From assembly GCA_041905405.1 (NCBI GenBank), contig JAYRLC010000014.1, positions 1-64,000 on the forward strand: a stretch of 64,000 nt of DNA, in the 5' to 3' direction. Below, in pieces: positions 16,835-24,677 of the stretch. The number at the start of each line of letters is the position of its first letter. The stretch's first letter is position 1. The notes beneath the pieces are model-generated. The model saw nothing but the letters and a program-made list of their open reading frames with translations, had not been told where the DNA came from and did no database searches. This stretch comes from RAM1 sp041905405. Its GTDB lineage: Bacteria > Pseudomonadota > Gammaproteobacteria > Burkholderiales > Burkholderiaceae_C. The position numbers were made by a program, and so were the translations under genes.

Positions 16835-17898
16835 GCGGTTTGCGTGATTGCTGCCAGGGCCTGCACCAGGGCATCACACTGGGCCGGCGTTCCGATGCTG
16901 ATGCGCAGGTACTGGTCGATGCGCGGCAGCCTGAAATGCCGTACCAGGACGCCACGTTCGCGCAGCGCCGCCGCCAGCGCCGCTGCGTCATGTAGCGAAT
17001 GGGTGGCGAACACGAAATTGGCGGCCGAAGGCAGCACCGCAAACCCCAGCCCCTGCAACTGCGAGGACAGGGATTCGCGGGCGTCGATCACCGCACGGCA
17101 GGTCTGGCGGAAGTAAACGTCGTCCTCATAGGCTGCCGCCGCACCTGCCTGCGCGAGCCGGTCCAGCGGATAGGAGTTGAAGCTGTTCTTGACGCGTTCC
17201 AGTGCGTCGACCAGGTGCCGCTGCCCAAAGGCCACGCCCACCCGCAACCCGGCCAGCGACCGGCTCTTGGACAGCGTGTGGACCACCAGCAGGTTCGGGT
17301 AGCGTCCGATCAGGCTCACGGCACTGTCGGCGCCGAAATCCACATAGGCCTCGTCCACCAGCACGACGCATTGCGGCTGGCTTTGCAGCAGTGCTTCGAT
17401 GTCGGACAGCGCCAGCACGCAGCCCGTGGGCGCATTCGGGTTGGCCACCACCACGCCGCCAGCGGGTCGCCCGGCATAGTCGGACACGCGCACCCGCATG
17501 TCCGCGTCCAGCGGCACCCCCTCCGCCCGGATGCCGTAAAGCCGGCAATACACCGCATAGAAGCTGTAGCTGATGTCAGGCATCAGCAGTGGCTCGCGTT
17601 GCTGGAAGAACGCAAAGAACGCGTGGGCCAGCACTTCGTCGGAGCCATTTCCCACGAAGACCTGGCCTGGCTGCAGCCCGTGGTGACGCGCAATCACCTC
17701 GCGCAGTGCCACGGACTCGGGGTCCGGATATAGCCGCAGGTCCTGCACCGCCGCGGCAATCGCGTCGGCCACACGGAGCGACGGGGGATACGGGTTTTCG
17801 TTGGTGTTGAGCTTGACGAGGTTGGCGATGCGGGGCTGCTCGCCGGGCACATAGGGCGTGAGCCCCCTCACAACAGGGCTGCAGAAGGTGTCGCTCAT
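16828..17898 (-). CDS. hisC: Histidinol-phosphate aminotransferase HisC
   Basis: HisC transfers an amino group from glutamate to imidazole acetol phosphate in histidine synthesis, using PLP. The 356-residue protein has the N-terminal LVKLNTNENPYPPS, GNGSDEVL, NPNAPTG and DEAY blocks, and the PLP lysine Lys211 in TLSKSRSLAGLRVG. The ATG at 17898 overlaps the stop of the upstream CbiB-like gene by one base (TGATG). It is apart from any his operon in this window, so it may be a second copy (HisC2 type), possibly also acting on aromatic amino acids. The CbiB-like neighbour raises a cobalamin-type role, but the sequence fits HisC better than CobD. Confidence 0.88.
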   Translation of the reverse strand: MSDTFCSPVVRGLTPYVPGEQPRIANLVKLNTNENPYPPSLRVADAIAAAVQDLRLYPDPESVALREVIARHHGLQPGQVFVGNGSDEVLAHAFFAFFQQREPLLMPDISYSFYAVYCRLYGIRAEGVPLDADMRVRVSDYAGRPAGGVVVANPNAPTGCVLALSDIEALLQSQPQCVVLVDEAYVDFGADSAVSLIGRYPNLLVVHTLSKSRSLAGLRVGVAFGQRHLVDALERVKNSFNSYPLDRLAQAGAAAAYEDDVYFRQTCRAVIDARESLSSQLQGLGFAVLPSAANFVFATHSLHDAAALAAALRERGVLVRHFRLPRIDQYLRISIGTPAQCDALVQALAAITQTAQ

Positions 17899-18893
17899 CA
17901 GCCCAGCAGCCGCGCCAGCGTCAGCAGCGCCAGCAGCACCATCCAGAGCACGACCGAACGCCACACCAGACCCACCACGCTGCGCAGATGGGCCATTTCG
18001 GGTTCGCGGCCTGGCGTGACATCGGCACCCGCCGGCGCATCTGCCGCACCGGGTGCCTGAAATGCGCCCGAGCTGTTGGGGGTGAACGCGGTTTTCAGCG
18101 CCTCGCCGCCCAGGCGCACGTTGATCGCGCCCGAGGTCGCGGCCAGGATCACGCCATCGTTGTCGTCGGGAAACCGCTGCGAATGGTGGCGCCAGCTGTC
18201 AATCGCTTCCTCAAAGCTGCCAACCACCGCGAAAGCCGTGGCCGTGGCCCGGGCGGGCAACCAGTCGATCGCGCGCCACGCGCGCGCCGCGGCGCCCTGC
18301 AGGGCGGCGCTGGCCGGCTGGTTTTGCGCCTTGGCCCTGTATTTCCAGTAGCGGCCGACGAACTCGCTCATGCGGTACAGCACCGCGCCCGATGGGCCGA
18401 GCCCCAGGGCAGCCAGCACCGAGAACCACCCCAGCACGCCAAACACATGGCGGTGCGCCGCGAGCACGGAATATTCGATCACGTGGCGCACGATCTCGCT
18501 GCGCGGCAGTTCGCTGGCATCCACCTGCTGCCACTGGGCCAGCAGCTCACGGGCACGCGCCTCGTCACCGGCGTCCAGCGCATCGCGGATGCCCGTGAAA
18601 TGGTGGCTGAACTGGCGAAAGCCCAGCGTTACATACAGGATGGCAATGCTCCACAACATCGCCAGCGGCCAGCCCGCGGCCCACATCAGCAACCAGTAGA
18701 CCGCCAGCGTCACGGCCGAGGGCAGGATCACGGCCAGCGTCCATGCGACCCAGCCGTGATGGGGCTTGCCTGCGTCGAAATTGCGGCTGACCTGCCGCGC
18801 CCATCCCCGCAGCGTGGCATGGATCAGGTTGTGCCGCGCCAGCGGACGCACCTGCTCCAGCAACAGCGCAAACAGGATGGCAAAGAAGCTCAT
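17898..18893 (-). CDS. CobD/CbiB-family membrane protein
   Basis: This 331-residue membrane protein belongs to the CobD/CbiB superfamily, whose true CbiB members join aminopropanol phosphate to cobyric acid. It begins MSFFAILFALLLEQVRPLAR, has four or five hydrophobic segments, and ends with a final helix after a Pro/Ala-rich linker (about residues 275-300). No other cobalamin gene is nearby. In betaproteobacteria this family member commonly stands next to hisC and a nudix gene, so a corrin role is doubtful. The start at 18893 is supported by TATCAT 6 nt upstream. Confidence 0.82.
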   Translation of the reverse strand: MSFFAILFALLLEQVRPLARHNLIHATLRGWARQVSRNFDAGKPHHGWVAWTLAVILPSAVTLAVYWLLMWAAGWPLAMLWSIAILYVTLGFRQFSHHFTGIRDALDAGDEARARELLAQWQQVDASELPRSEIVRHVIEYSVLAAHRHVFGVLGWFSVLAALGLGPSGAVLYRMSEFVGRYWKYRAKAQNQPASAALQGAAARAWRAIDWLPARATATAFAVVGSFEEAIDSWRHHSQRFPDDNDGVILAATSGAINVRLGGEALKTAFTPNSSGAFQAPGAADAPAGADVTPGREPEMAHLRSVVGLVWRSVVLWMVLLALLTLARLLG

Positions 18894-18905
18894 CGCGCAA
18901 TGATA
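18894..18905 (-). promoter_or_regulatory. -10 element of the CbiB-like gene, leaderless layout
   Basis: On the minus strand TATCAT is followed by TGCGCG and the ATG at 18893. No ribosome-binding site is present. Confidence 0.5.
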
Positions 18906-18933
18906 GCGCCGGGCTATCGCGCGAATGGCGCTG

Positions 18934-19641
18934 CTACGCCGAAAGAAAGCGGTAGAAATTGCGCAGCATGCCCGCGGTGGCGCCCCAGATGAACCGCTCG
19001 GTCGTGCCATCCATGTAGGGCATGGACAGCCATTCACGGCGCACGCCGCCTGCATCCATCGCGTGGTGCCGGTGGTGCGCCGGGTTCATCAGGAATTCCA
19101 GCGGGACCTCGAATGCGGCGGCCACCTCGTAAGGGTTCAGCGCCAGCCGGTGTTGCGGCGCCACCAGCGCCACGACGGGCGTGACGACGAACTGCGTGCC
19201 GGTCGTGTAGGTGGGCAGCGTACCGACCACCTCGATGTGTTGGGACTGCAGACCAATTTCCTCCTGCGCTTCGCGCAGCGCCGTGTGCGCGGCGTCCACA
19301 TCGGTTTCGTCGGACTTGCCCCCGGGAAAGGCCACCTGGCCCGAGTGCGTGGACAGGTGCGTGGTGCGCTCTGTCAGCAGCATCATGGGCCGGTCACGCA
19401 TGACGATGGGCACCAGCACCGCTGCCTGCGTGAGCGGGCGGTCCATGAACTTGCGCTCCAGCCAGAATTCGGGTTCCCAGTGCGGCGGCTGCAGGAACCG
19501 CCGGCGGATCGCGTCCGGCTGCAGCGCCGGCCCAGTGACCGCCGGCAAGTGCGTGTCGCTGCGCAGCACTTCGGCACGCCGGGGGTCGAAGTTGGGCAGC
19601 TTGGACAGCGGCGTGCTGACGGGGGTTGGATCAATCGGCAT
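18934..19641 (-). CDS. Nudix hydrolase, CoA pyrophosphatase type
   Basis: This 235-residue protein hydrolyses a nucleoside diphosphate linked to another group, probably CoA to phosphopantetheine and 3',5'-ADP. The Nudix box is GGKSDETDVDAAHT followed by ALREAQEEIGL (about residues 119-143), with the glycine-rich start and the REAQEE helix that binds metal. A preceding AAVLVPIVMRD strand fits the NudL/NUDT7 group. I used the ATG at 19641, because the longer frame begins inside the rplS terminator. Its promoter must therefore overlap that terminator or rely on read-through. Confidence 0.87.
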   Translation of the reverse strand: MPIDPTPVSTPLSKLPNFDPRRAEVLRSDTHLPAVTGPALQPDAIRRRFLQPPHWEPEFWLERKFMDRPLTQAAVLVPIVMRDRPMMLLTERTTHLSTHSGQVAFPGGKSDETDVDAAHTALREAQEEIGLQSQHIEVVGTLPTYTTGTQFVVTPVVALVAPQHRLALNPYEVAAAFEVPLEFLMNPAHHRHHAMDAGGVRREWLSMPYMDGTTERFIWGATAGMLRNFYRFLSA

Positions 19642-19657
19642 GAATGCGGGACGGCAA

Positions 19658-19695
19658 TGAAAAAGCCGCCACGAGCACGGAGCTGGCGGCGGCTT
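19658..19695 (-). terminator. Rho-independent terminator after rplS
   Basis: On the minus strand AAGCCGCC (19695-19688) pairs perfectly with GGCGGCTT (19670-19663) and runs into five T. It ends the rpsP-rimM-trmD-rplS transcript 18 bp after the rplS stop, just before the nudix gene. Confidence 0.85.
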
Positions 19696-19712
19696 CAAGC
19701 AAGGCGGGCGGC

Positions 19713-20087
19713 TTATTCGGCGGCGGCCGCTTTGCTCGGCAGTTTTTCCTTGATGCGGGCCGACTTGCCGCTGCGGTCACGCAGGTAGTACAGCTTGGCA
19801 CGGCGCACGTCGCCGCGGCGCTTGACTTCGATGCCGGCAATCAGCGGGCTGTAGGTCTGGAACGTACGCTCCACGCCTTCGCCGCTGGAGATCTTGCGCA
19901 CGGTGAAGCCGCTGTTCAGGCCACGGTTGCGCTTGGCAATCACGACGCCTTCATAGGCCTGCACCCGCTTGCGGTTGCCTTCAACCACGTTGACGCTGAC
20001 GATCACGGTGTCGCCGGGGGCAAATTCGGGGATTTTCTTGCCCAGGCGGGCGATTTCCTCTTGTTCGAGGGTCTGGATCAGATTCAT
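19713..20087 (-). CDS. rplS: 50S ribosomal protein L19
   Basis: L19 sits at the interface of the two ribosomal subunits. The 124-residue protein has the family sequence throughout: FAPGDTVIVSVNVVEGNRKR near the N-terminus, VQAYEGVVIAKRNRGLNSGF, and RRGDVRRAKLYYLRDRSGK toward the C-terminus. The C-terminal tail ends in Ala/Glu and is a few residues longer than in E. coli. It is the last gene of the rpsP operon, followed by a strong terminator. It is preceded by a 96-bp gap with a TATAAT box, so it may also be transcribed alone. Confidence 0.98.
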   Translation of the reverse strand: MNLIQTLEQEEIARLGKKIPEFAPGDTVIVSVNVVEGNRKRVQAYEGVVIAKRNRGLNSGFTVRKISSGEGVERTFQTYSPLIAGIEVKRRGDVRRAKLYYLRDRSGKSARIKEKLPSKAAAAE

Positions 20088-20182
20088 GGTTTACCTCTGT
20101 GATCGTGCCCACGCTACGCTGGGGGCCCTGTGCAACGTTGTTGTCGCGGCGGGCGGCTGGGCAGAGGATCGAAAAGCCTTTG

Positions 20183-20188
20183 ATTATA
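20183..20188 (-). promoter_or_regulatory. Possible internal promoter (-10) for rplS
   Basis: A perfect TATAAT on the minus strand overlaps the trmD stop codon. A weak -35 (TGGCGA) lies 18 bp upstream. It would give an rplS transcript with a leader of about 90 nt. Confidence 0.4.
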
Positions 20189-20942
20189 AACAGTTTTTGC
20201 CTGCTTTCGCCAGCACGGCCTCGTCGGCGGGGCTGAGGCGGCCCTGCAGGCGTGCCGCATCGATCAGGTCCGGGCGGTGCTGCGCCGTGGTTTCCAGCCG
20301 CCGGTCGCGCCGCCAGCGCTCGATGTGCGCATGGTGACCCGACAGCAGCGCCGCTGGCACCGTATGGCCGTTCCAGGCCTCTGGACGGGTGTAGTGCGGG
20401 CAGTCCAGCAGTCCATCCAGCGCCGGGTTGAAGCTGTCCAGCTGGTGGCTGCCTTCGTCGTTGAGCACACCGGGCTGCAACCGCGCCACGGCGTCCAGCA
20501 GGGCCATGGCCGCCACCTCACCGCCGGACAGCACGAAGTCGCCCAAGCTGACCTGCACATCCACATGCGCGTCGATGAAGCGCTGGTCGATACCCTCGTA
20601 ACGCCCGCACAGCAGCACGGCGCCCTCGCCGGCCGACCAGCGTTCAACGGCCGCATGGTCCAGCCGCGCGCCGACTGGCGAAAACAGCACCACCGGCGCG
20701 CCATCCGCGCGGTCGGCGCGGATCGCCTGCAGGCAGCGGGCGAGTGGTTCGGCCAGCATGACCATGCCGGGGCCGCCGCCGAAGGGCCGGTCGTCCACGC
20801 GGCGGTAGTTGCCTTCGGCAAAGTCGCGCAGCGGCCACAGGCGCACATCCACCTGCTTTGACTCGTAGGCGCGGCGCGTTACCCCCGCCACCAGAAAAGG
20901 GGCGAACAGCTCGGGAAAGAGCGTGATGACGTCAAAGCGCAT
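20184..20942 (-). CDS. trmD: tRNA (guanine37-N1)-methyltransferase TrmD
   Basis: TrmD methylates G37 next to the anticodon and prevents frameshifting. The 252-residue protein starts MRFDVITLFPELFAPF and contains the SPOUT knot region: LSPVGARL-like FSPVGARLDHA, LLCGRYEGIDQRF (about residues 108-120) and SLGDFVLSGGEVAAMAL. The C-terminal domain HYTRPEAWNGHTVPAALLSG is present. I used the ATG at 20942, since the longer frame runs back through rimM. It follows rimM with a 16-bp gap and shares its transcript. Confidence 0.97.
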   Translation of the reverse strand: MRFDVITLFPELFAPFLVAGVTRRAYESKQVDVRLWPLRDFAEGNYRRVDDRPFGGGPGMVMLAEPLARCLQAIRADRADGAPVVLFSPVGARLDHAAVERWSAGEGAVLLCGRYEGIDQRFIDAHVDVQVSLGDFVLSGGEVAAMALLDAVARLQPGVLNDEGSHQLDSFNPALDGLLDCPHYTRPEAWNGHTVPAALLSGHHAHIERWRRDRRLETTAQHRPDLIDAARLQGRLSPADEAVLAKAGKNCL

Positions 20943-20958
20943 GGCCCCAGCGCTCCGC

Positions 20959-21522
20959 TCAGTAGTCAGGCTGCCAGTCGACCGTGATGCGCCGCGCGGT
21001 CTGGTCCACGCCGTCCACATAGGCCGACACGAACGGAATCATGCGCTCATGCGTCTTGCCGTCCGCTTCATAGGTCAGCACCAGCACGGTCTGCGGTCCG
21101 GTTGCCATCAGCTCGCTGACCCGCCCGAGTGCCACGCCTTCGCGGTTGACGACGTCCAGGCCCATCAGGTCGACCCAGTAGTACTCGTCCGTGCCGGCGG
21201 TGGGGAAGCTGGAGCGTGGCACGAACACGCGCGCGCCCTTAAGCGCCTCGGCGGCTGTGCGGTCAGGGATATCTTCGGAGCTTGCGACCACTGAATCCGA
21301 ATGGTCCCTGGCCTCGCGCACACGCAGCAGCAATGTGCCCGCGAAGGTCCTGGCGCCGCGCTCGGACGGCTGGAGATACCAGCGTTTGGAAGAAAAAAGC
21401 GCCTCGGGGGAGGCGCTGTGGGGCAGGACCTTGAACCAGCCCTTGATGCCCCAGGCATCAGCGATGCGCCCGACTTCGATCGCGTCTGCCGGTAGGTCGA
21501 CAGGGTCGAGCCGGGACAGCAT
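20959..21522 (-). CDS. rimM: Ribosome maturation factor RimM
   Basis: RimM binds S19 and helps mature the 30S head. The 187-residue protein has the N-terminal domain start IEVGRIADAWGIKGWFKVLP (residues 15-34) and the PRC-barrel block YYWVDLMGLDVVNREGVALG (about residues 118-137), ending with the conserved ITVDWQPDY. It lies 6 bp after rpsP and 16 bp before trmD, the classic operon order. Confidence 0.96.
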   Translation of the reverse strand: MLSRLDPVDLPADAIEVGRIADAWGIKGWFKVLPHSASPEALFSSKRWYLQPSERGARTFAGTLLLRVREARDHSDSVVASSEDIPDRTAAEALKGARVFVPRSSFPTAGTDEYYWVDLMGLDVVNREGVALGRVSELMATGPQTVLVLTYEADGKTHERMIPFVSAYVDGVDQTARRITVDWQPDY

Positions 21523-21528
21523 GAAGCC

Positions 21529-21780
21529 TTAGGCTGCCTTGGCGGCTGCCTGCTTGATCAGGCGTTCCACGGTGGGGGAAGCCTGGGCGCCAACACCCTG
21601 CCAGTAGGTCAGGCGGTCCTGGGCAACGCGCAGGCCTTCTTCGCCTTCCTTGGCGGTCGGGTTATAGAAGCCGATGCGCTCGATGAAGCGGCCGTCACGA
21701 CGGACACGCTTGTCGGCCACGACGATGTTGAAGAACGGACGGCCTTTGGCGCCGCCGCGGGAGAGTCGAATCACGACCAT
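21529..21780 (-). CDS. rpsP: 30S ribosomal protein S16
   Basis: S16 is needed early in 30S assembly. The 83-residue protein begins MVVIRLSRGGAKGRPFFNIV and contains RRDGRFIERIGFYNP, both diagnostic. The C-terminus is Ala-rich. It heads the rpsP-rimM-trmD-rplS operon. The ribosome-binding site AAAGGAT lies 7 nt before the ATG. A structured leader of about 93 nt with an extended -10 promoter precedes it. Confidence 0.98.
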   Translation of the reverse strand: MVVIRLSRGGAKGRPFFNIVVADKRVRRDGRFIERIGFYNPTAKEGEEGLRVAQDRLTYWQGVGAQASPTVERLIKQAAAKAA

Positions 21781-21888
21781 GATTTATCCTTTGGGTGGTA
21801 CGGAATTGCTTCCGGTATCTTTCAGCGTTTGAGACACGCGACATGGCCACCCGGCCAGCGACACGCTGAAAAGCCCACGATTATATCA
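21781..21888 (-). promoter_or_regulatory. rpsP promoter (extended -10) and structured leader
   Basis: On the minus strand TGATATAAT (-10 at 21885-21880 with the TGn extension) predicts a start near 21873. The leader can then form an outer stem TTTCAGCG/CGCTGAAA (21871-21864 with 21827-21820), an inner stem TGGCC-GGGT-GGCCA (21857-21844), and a GNRA hairpin CGGAA-GCAA-TTCCG (21814-21801) 13 nt before the ribosome-binding site. Leader structures that bind a ribosomal protein are common in such operons, so feedback by S16 is possible. This is inferred from base pairing only. Confidence 0.5.
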
Positions 21889-21900
21889 ACCTGCCGTTTT

Positions 21901-22428
21901 ATGCCCACCATACGTCCGAGCCGGGACGAAGACATCCCGGCCATCACCGCCATTTATGCACACCACGTGCTGCACGGCACAGGCACTTTCGAGACCACGC
22001 CTCCCACCGAAGCCGAGATGGCCGGGCGGCGTGCCGACGTGCTGTCCAAAGGGCTTCCGTGGCTGGTGGTCGAGGACGGCGGACGGGTGCTGGGCTATGC
22101 CTACTGCCAGTGGTTCAAGCCCCGCCCCGCCTACCGGTTTTCGGCCGAGGATTCGATCTACATGGCGGCCAGCGCGGCCGGCATGGGCCTGGGCCGGCAA
22201 TTGCTCACGGCGCTGACCCAGGCCGCACAGGAAGCTGGCGTGCGCAAGCTCATCGCAGTGATCGGGGATTCCGCCAACGCCGGCTCCGTGGGCGTGCACC
22301 GCAGCCTGGGTTTCAACCATGTGGGCGTGCTCAAGTCCTGCGGCTGGAAGTTCGGCAAATGGCTGGACGTGGTGCTGATGGACAAATTCATTGGCGCGGG
22401 CGACAGCACGCCCGCGGAAGCAGCATGA
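21901..22428 (+). CDS. GNAT N-acetyltransferase, phosphinothricin acetyltransferase-like
   Basis: This 175-residue enzyme moves an acetyl group from acetyl-CoA to an amine. It has the pattern of the Pat/Bar group: MPTIRPSRDEDIPAITAIYA start, TGTFETTPPT, and the acetyl-CoA loop around GMGLGRQLLTAL (about residues 98-109). It ends with GFNHVGVLKSCGWKFGKWLD, typical of this family. Some members acetylate phosphinothricin or methionine sulfone, but the natural substrate here is unknown. The ATG at 21901 was chosen for the conserved start. It overlaps the next gene by 4 bp. Confidence 0.9.
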   Translation: MPTIRPSRDEDIPAITAIYAHHVLHGTGTFETTPPTEAEMAGRRADVLSKGLPWLVVEDGGRVLGYAYCQWFKPRPAYRFSAEDSIYMAASAAGMGLGRQLLTALTQAAQEAGVRKLIAVIGDSANAGSVGVHRSLGFNHVGVLKSCGWKFGKWLDVVLMDKFIGAGDSTPAEAA

Positions 22429-22871
22429 AGAGCAAGACGCTGGCGGCCTGGCTGGCCTTTGTGGGCGGCCCGCTCGGCCTGCACCGCTTTTATCTGCACG
22501 GACTGGGCGATGTGCTGGGCTGGGCGCTGCCCATCCCGACGGCGCTGGGCCTGTACGGCATCCAGCGCGTGCAGCAGTACGGAGTAGACGACCCGTGGAG
22601 CTGGGTGCTGATTCCCATGCTGGGCTTCACCATGGCCGGCTGCGCGCTCACGGCCATCATCTACGGCCTGACGCCGCCCGAGAAGTGGAATGCCCGCCAC
22701 AACCGCGGCGCGGCGCCCGACGCCGCACCGGGTCGCACGCGCTGGCTGACGATCGGCGCCGTGGTGCTGTCGCTGCTGGTAGGCACCACGGTGCTGATGG
22801 CCAGCATCGTCTACAGCTTTCAGCGGTACTTTGAGTACCAGGTCGAGGAAGGCCGCAAGATCAGCCAATAA
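22425..22871 (+). CDS. TM2-domain-like small membrane protein
   Basis: This 148-residue protein begins with a TM2-like hairpin (KTLAAWLAFVGGPLGLHRFY, then LGDVLGWALPIPTALGLYGI) bearing the GxxGxHRFY signature. Two further hydrophobic segments lie at about residues 58-80 and 105-127. TM2 proteins sit in the inner membrane and have no agreed function. It overlaps the acetyltransferase gene by 4 bp (ATGA). A palindrome between it and the convergent pit gene may act as a weak terminator. Confidence 0.78.
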   Translation: MKSKTLAAWLAFVGGPLGLHRFYLHGLGDVLGWALPIPTALGLYGIQRVQQYGVDDPWSWVLIPMLGFTMAGCALTAIIYGLTPPEKWNARHNRGAAPDAAPGRTRWLTIGAVVLSLLVGTTVLMASIVYSFQRYFEYQVEEGRKISQ

Positions 22872-22877
22872 GGCAGC

Positions 22878-22893
22878 ACGGCCACCCGGCCGT
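22878..22893. other. Hairpin between convergent genes
   Basis: ACGGCC-ACCC-GGCCGT is a perfect 6-bp stem lying between the TM2-like gene and pit, which converge here. There is no T-run, so it is at best a weak bidirectional terminator. Confidence 0.35.
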
Positions 22894-22912
22894 CAACGTC
22901 CGAAGGTCAGCG

Positions 22913-23923
22913 TCAGAAGATCTGCAGACTGACCCAGTAGGCCACGGCCGCCACGAAGGCCGAGGCGGGAATGGTGAAGATCCACGCCCACACGATGTTG
23001 CCGGCCACGCCCCAGCGCACGGCCGACGCGCGACGGGCCGAGCCCACGCCCACGATGGCGCCGGTAATGGTGTGGGTGGTGGACACCGGAATACCCAGCG
23101 CCGTCGCCAGGAACAGCGTGATCGCACCGCCCGTTTCGGCGCAGAAGCCGCCCACGGGCTTGAGCTTGGTGATTTTCTGGCCCATGGTCTTGACGATGCG
23201 CCAGCCACCAAACATGGTGCCAGCCGCGATGGCCACGTAGCAGCTGATGATGACCCAGGTCGGCGGTGCCGAGGCAGCGGCCGACGTGTAGCCGGTGGCG
23301 ATCAGAAGCATCCAGATGATGCCGATGGTCTTCTGCGCGTCGTTGCCGCCATGGCCCAGGCTGTAGGCGCCCGCGGACAGCAGTTGCAGGCGGCGGAACC
23401 AGGCGTCCACACGCGACGGCGTGGTGCGGCGGAATGCCCAGGCCACGAGCAGCATCATGAGCGAGCCCAGCAGGAAGCCCAACGCGGGCGACACAAAGAT
23501 GAACGCCACGGTTTTGAAAATTCCGGCCGACAACAGCGCGCCCGAGCCGGCCTTGGCAATCACAGCGCCCACGATGCCGCCGATCAGCGCATGCGACGAG
23601 CTGCTGGGGATGCCGTAGTACCAGGTCAGCACGTTCCACGTGATGGCCCCCACCAGCGCGCCGAACACCACGTGGGTGTCCACCACGCCGGGCTGCACGA
23701 TGCCCTTGCCCACGGTGGCCGCCACGCTCAGGTGAAAGATGAAGATCGCGATGAAGTTGAAAAACGCCGCGAACAGCACGGCATGCGCGGGCTTGAGCAC
23801 CCCCGTGGACACGACGGTGGCGATGGAGTTCGCCGCGTCGTGAAAGCCGTTCATGAAGTCGAACGCCAATGCCAGCGCTACGAGGAGCGCGATGACCCAC
23901 AGGGCCACTTGTGCGGTTTCCAT
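22913..23923 (-). CDS. pit: Low-affinity inorganic phosphate transporter Pit
   Basis: Pit imports phosphate, probably as a metal-phosphate complex, with protons. The 336-residue protein has about ten membrane segments. The two PiT signature regions are present: FMNGFHDAANSIATVV (about residues 23-38) and SLGHGGNDAQKTIGII (about residues 192-207). The GxxxNDxxN-like GGNDAQKT block is intact. It follows the DUF47 gene by 22 bp, an arrangement widely conserved for DUF47-Pit pairs, and shares its promoter with a Pho-box-like sequence. Confidence 0.96.
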   Translation of the reverse strand: METAQVALWVIALLVALALAFDFMNGFHDAANSIATVVSTGVLKPAHAVLFAAFFNFIAIFIFHLSVAATVGKGIVQPGVVDTHVVFGALVGAITWNVLTWYYGIPSSSSHALIGGIVGAVIAKAGSGALLSAGIFKTVAFIFVSPALGFLLGSLMMLLVAWAFRRTTPSRVDAWFRRLQLLSAGAYSLGHGGNDAQKTIGIIWMLLIATGYTSAAASAPPTWVIISCYVAIAAGTMFGGWRIVKTMGQKITKLKPVGGFCAETGGAITLFLATALGIPVSTTHTITGAIVGVGSARRASAVRWGVAGNIVWAWIFTIPASAFVAAVAYWVSLQIF

Positions 23924-23945
23924 GCCTTGAGGCTCTCCGTGCGCG

Positions 23946-24593
23946 TCAGGAGTTCTCGAGGACGATGCCCTCGATCACGTTGGCGACGTCCTCGCACTTG
24001 TCGGTGATGGTTTCCAGCAGCTCATAGATGGCCTTGAGCTTGAGCACTTCGCGCACGTCGGGCTCTTCGCGGAACAGCTTGCTCATGGCGCTGCGCATGA
24101 CGCGGTCGGCGTCGGATTCCAGGCGGTCGATTTCCTCGCAGGTCTTCAGCGCCGCCTCGGCCGTGGCGGGGTCCGCGATCTTGTCCAGCAGCCTGACGGC
24201 GTCCTTCACGCGCTCGCAGCATTTCACGCTCAGGTCCGTCAGGCGGCTGATTTCGTCCGTCATGTGGCGCACGTCGTACAGCGCCATGGTCTCGGCCGAA
24301 TCCTGGATCAGGTCGGCCACGTCGTCCATGGTGTTGATCAGCTTGTGGATCTGGTCGCGGTCGATCGGGGTGATGAAGGTCTTGTGCAGCATGCGGTTGA
24401 CGTCATGCGTCACCCGGTCGGCCGCCCGCTCGGCGTTGTCCACGTCCCGGTTGTACTGCTCGCGCAGGTGCGGGTCGTTGTAGTTGGTGACCAGTTGCGA
24501 AAAGGCCCGGGCGGCCTCGACGATACGGTCGCCGTGCTGGTTGAAAAGTTCGAAGAAATTGCCTTCACGCGGCATCAGCTTGCCAAACAGCAT
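23946..24593 (-). CDS. DUF47 (PhoU-like) phosphate transport regulator
   Basis: This 215-residue, all-helical protein belongs to the DUF47/PhoU-like family (TIGR00153) that accompanies Pit and may gate or regulate it. The start MLFGKLMPREGNFFELFNQH is characteristic, as are DNAERAADRVTHDVNRMLHKTFITP (split by a helix turn) and LEDxAD-like NTMDDVADLIQDSAETM. The ribosome-binding site CCAGGAG is clear. The three-repeat Pho-box-like site lies only 18-50 bp upstream of the ATG, close enough to overlap the promoter. Confidence 0.92.
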   Translation of the reverse strand: MLFGKLMPREGNFFELFNQHGDRIVEAARAFSQLVTNYNDPHLREQYNRDVDNAERAADRVTHDVNRMLHKTFITPIDRDQIHKLINTMDDVADLIQDSAETMALYDVRHMTDEISRLTDLSVKCCERVKDAVRLLDKIADPATAEAALKTCEEIDRLESDADRVMRSAMSKLFREEPDVREVLKLKAIYELLETITDKCEDVANVIEGIVLENS

Positions 24594-24610
24594 GGCGGTG
24601 CTCCTGGGGG

Positions 24611-24643
24611 AGGTGTGTCAGAAATATGACGTTCTTGTGACAG
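24611..24643 (-). promoter_or_regulatory. Pho-box-like triple repeat before DUF47-pit
   Basis: On the minus strand three 11-bp units read CTGTCAC-AAGA, ACGTCAT-ATTT and CTGACAC-ACCT. They match the PhoB pattern of CTGTCAT-type 7-mers with 4-bp AT-leaning spacers. The position next to the ribosome-binding site suggests repression rather than activation. Confidence 0.6.
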
Positions 24644-24677
24644 CCCGGGAGTTTAACCGCCGGCCTGCGCACGGGGT

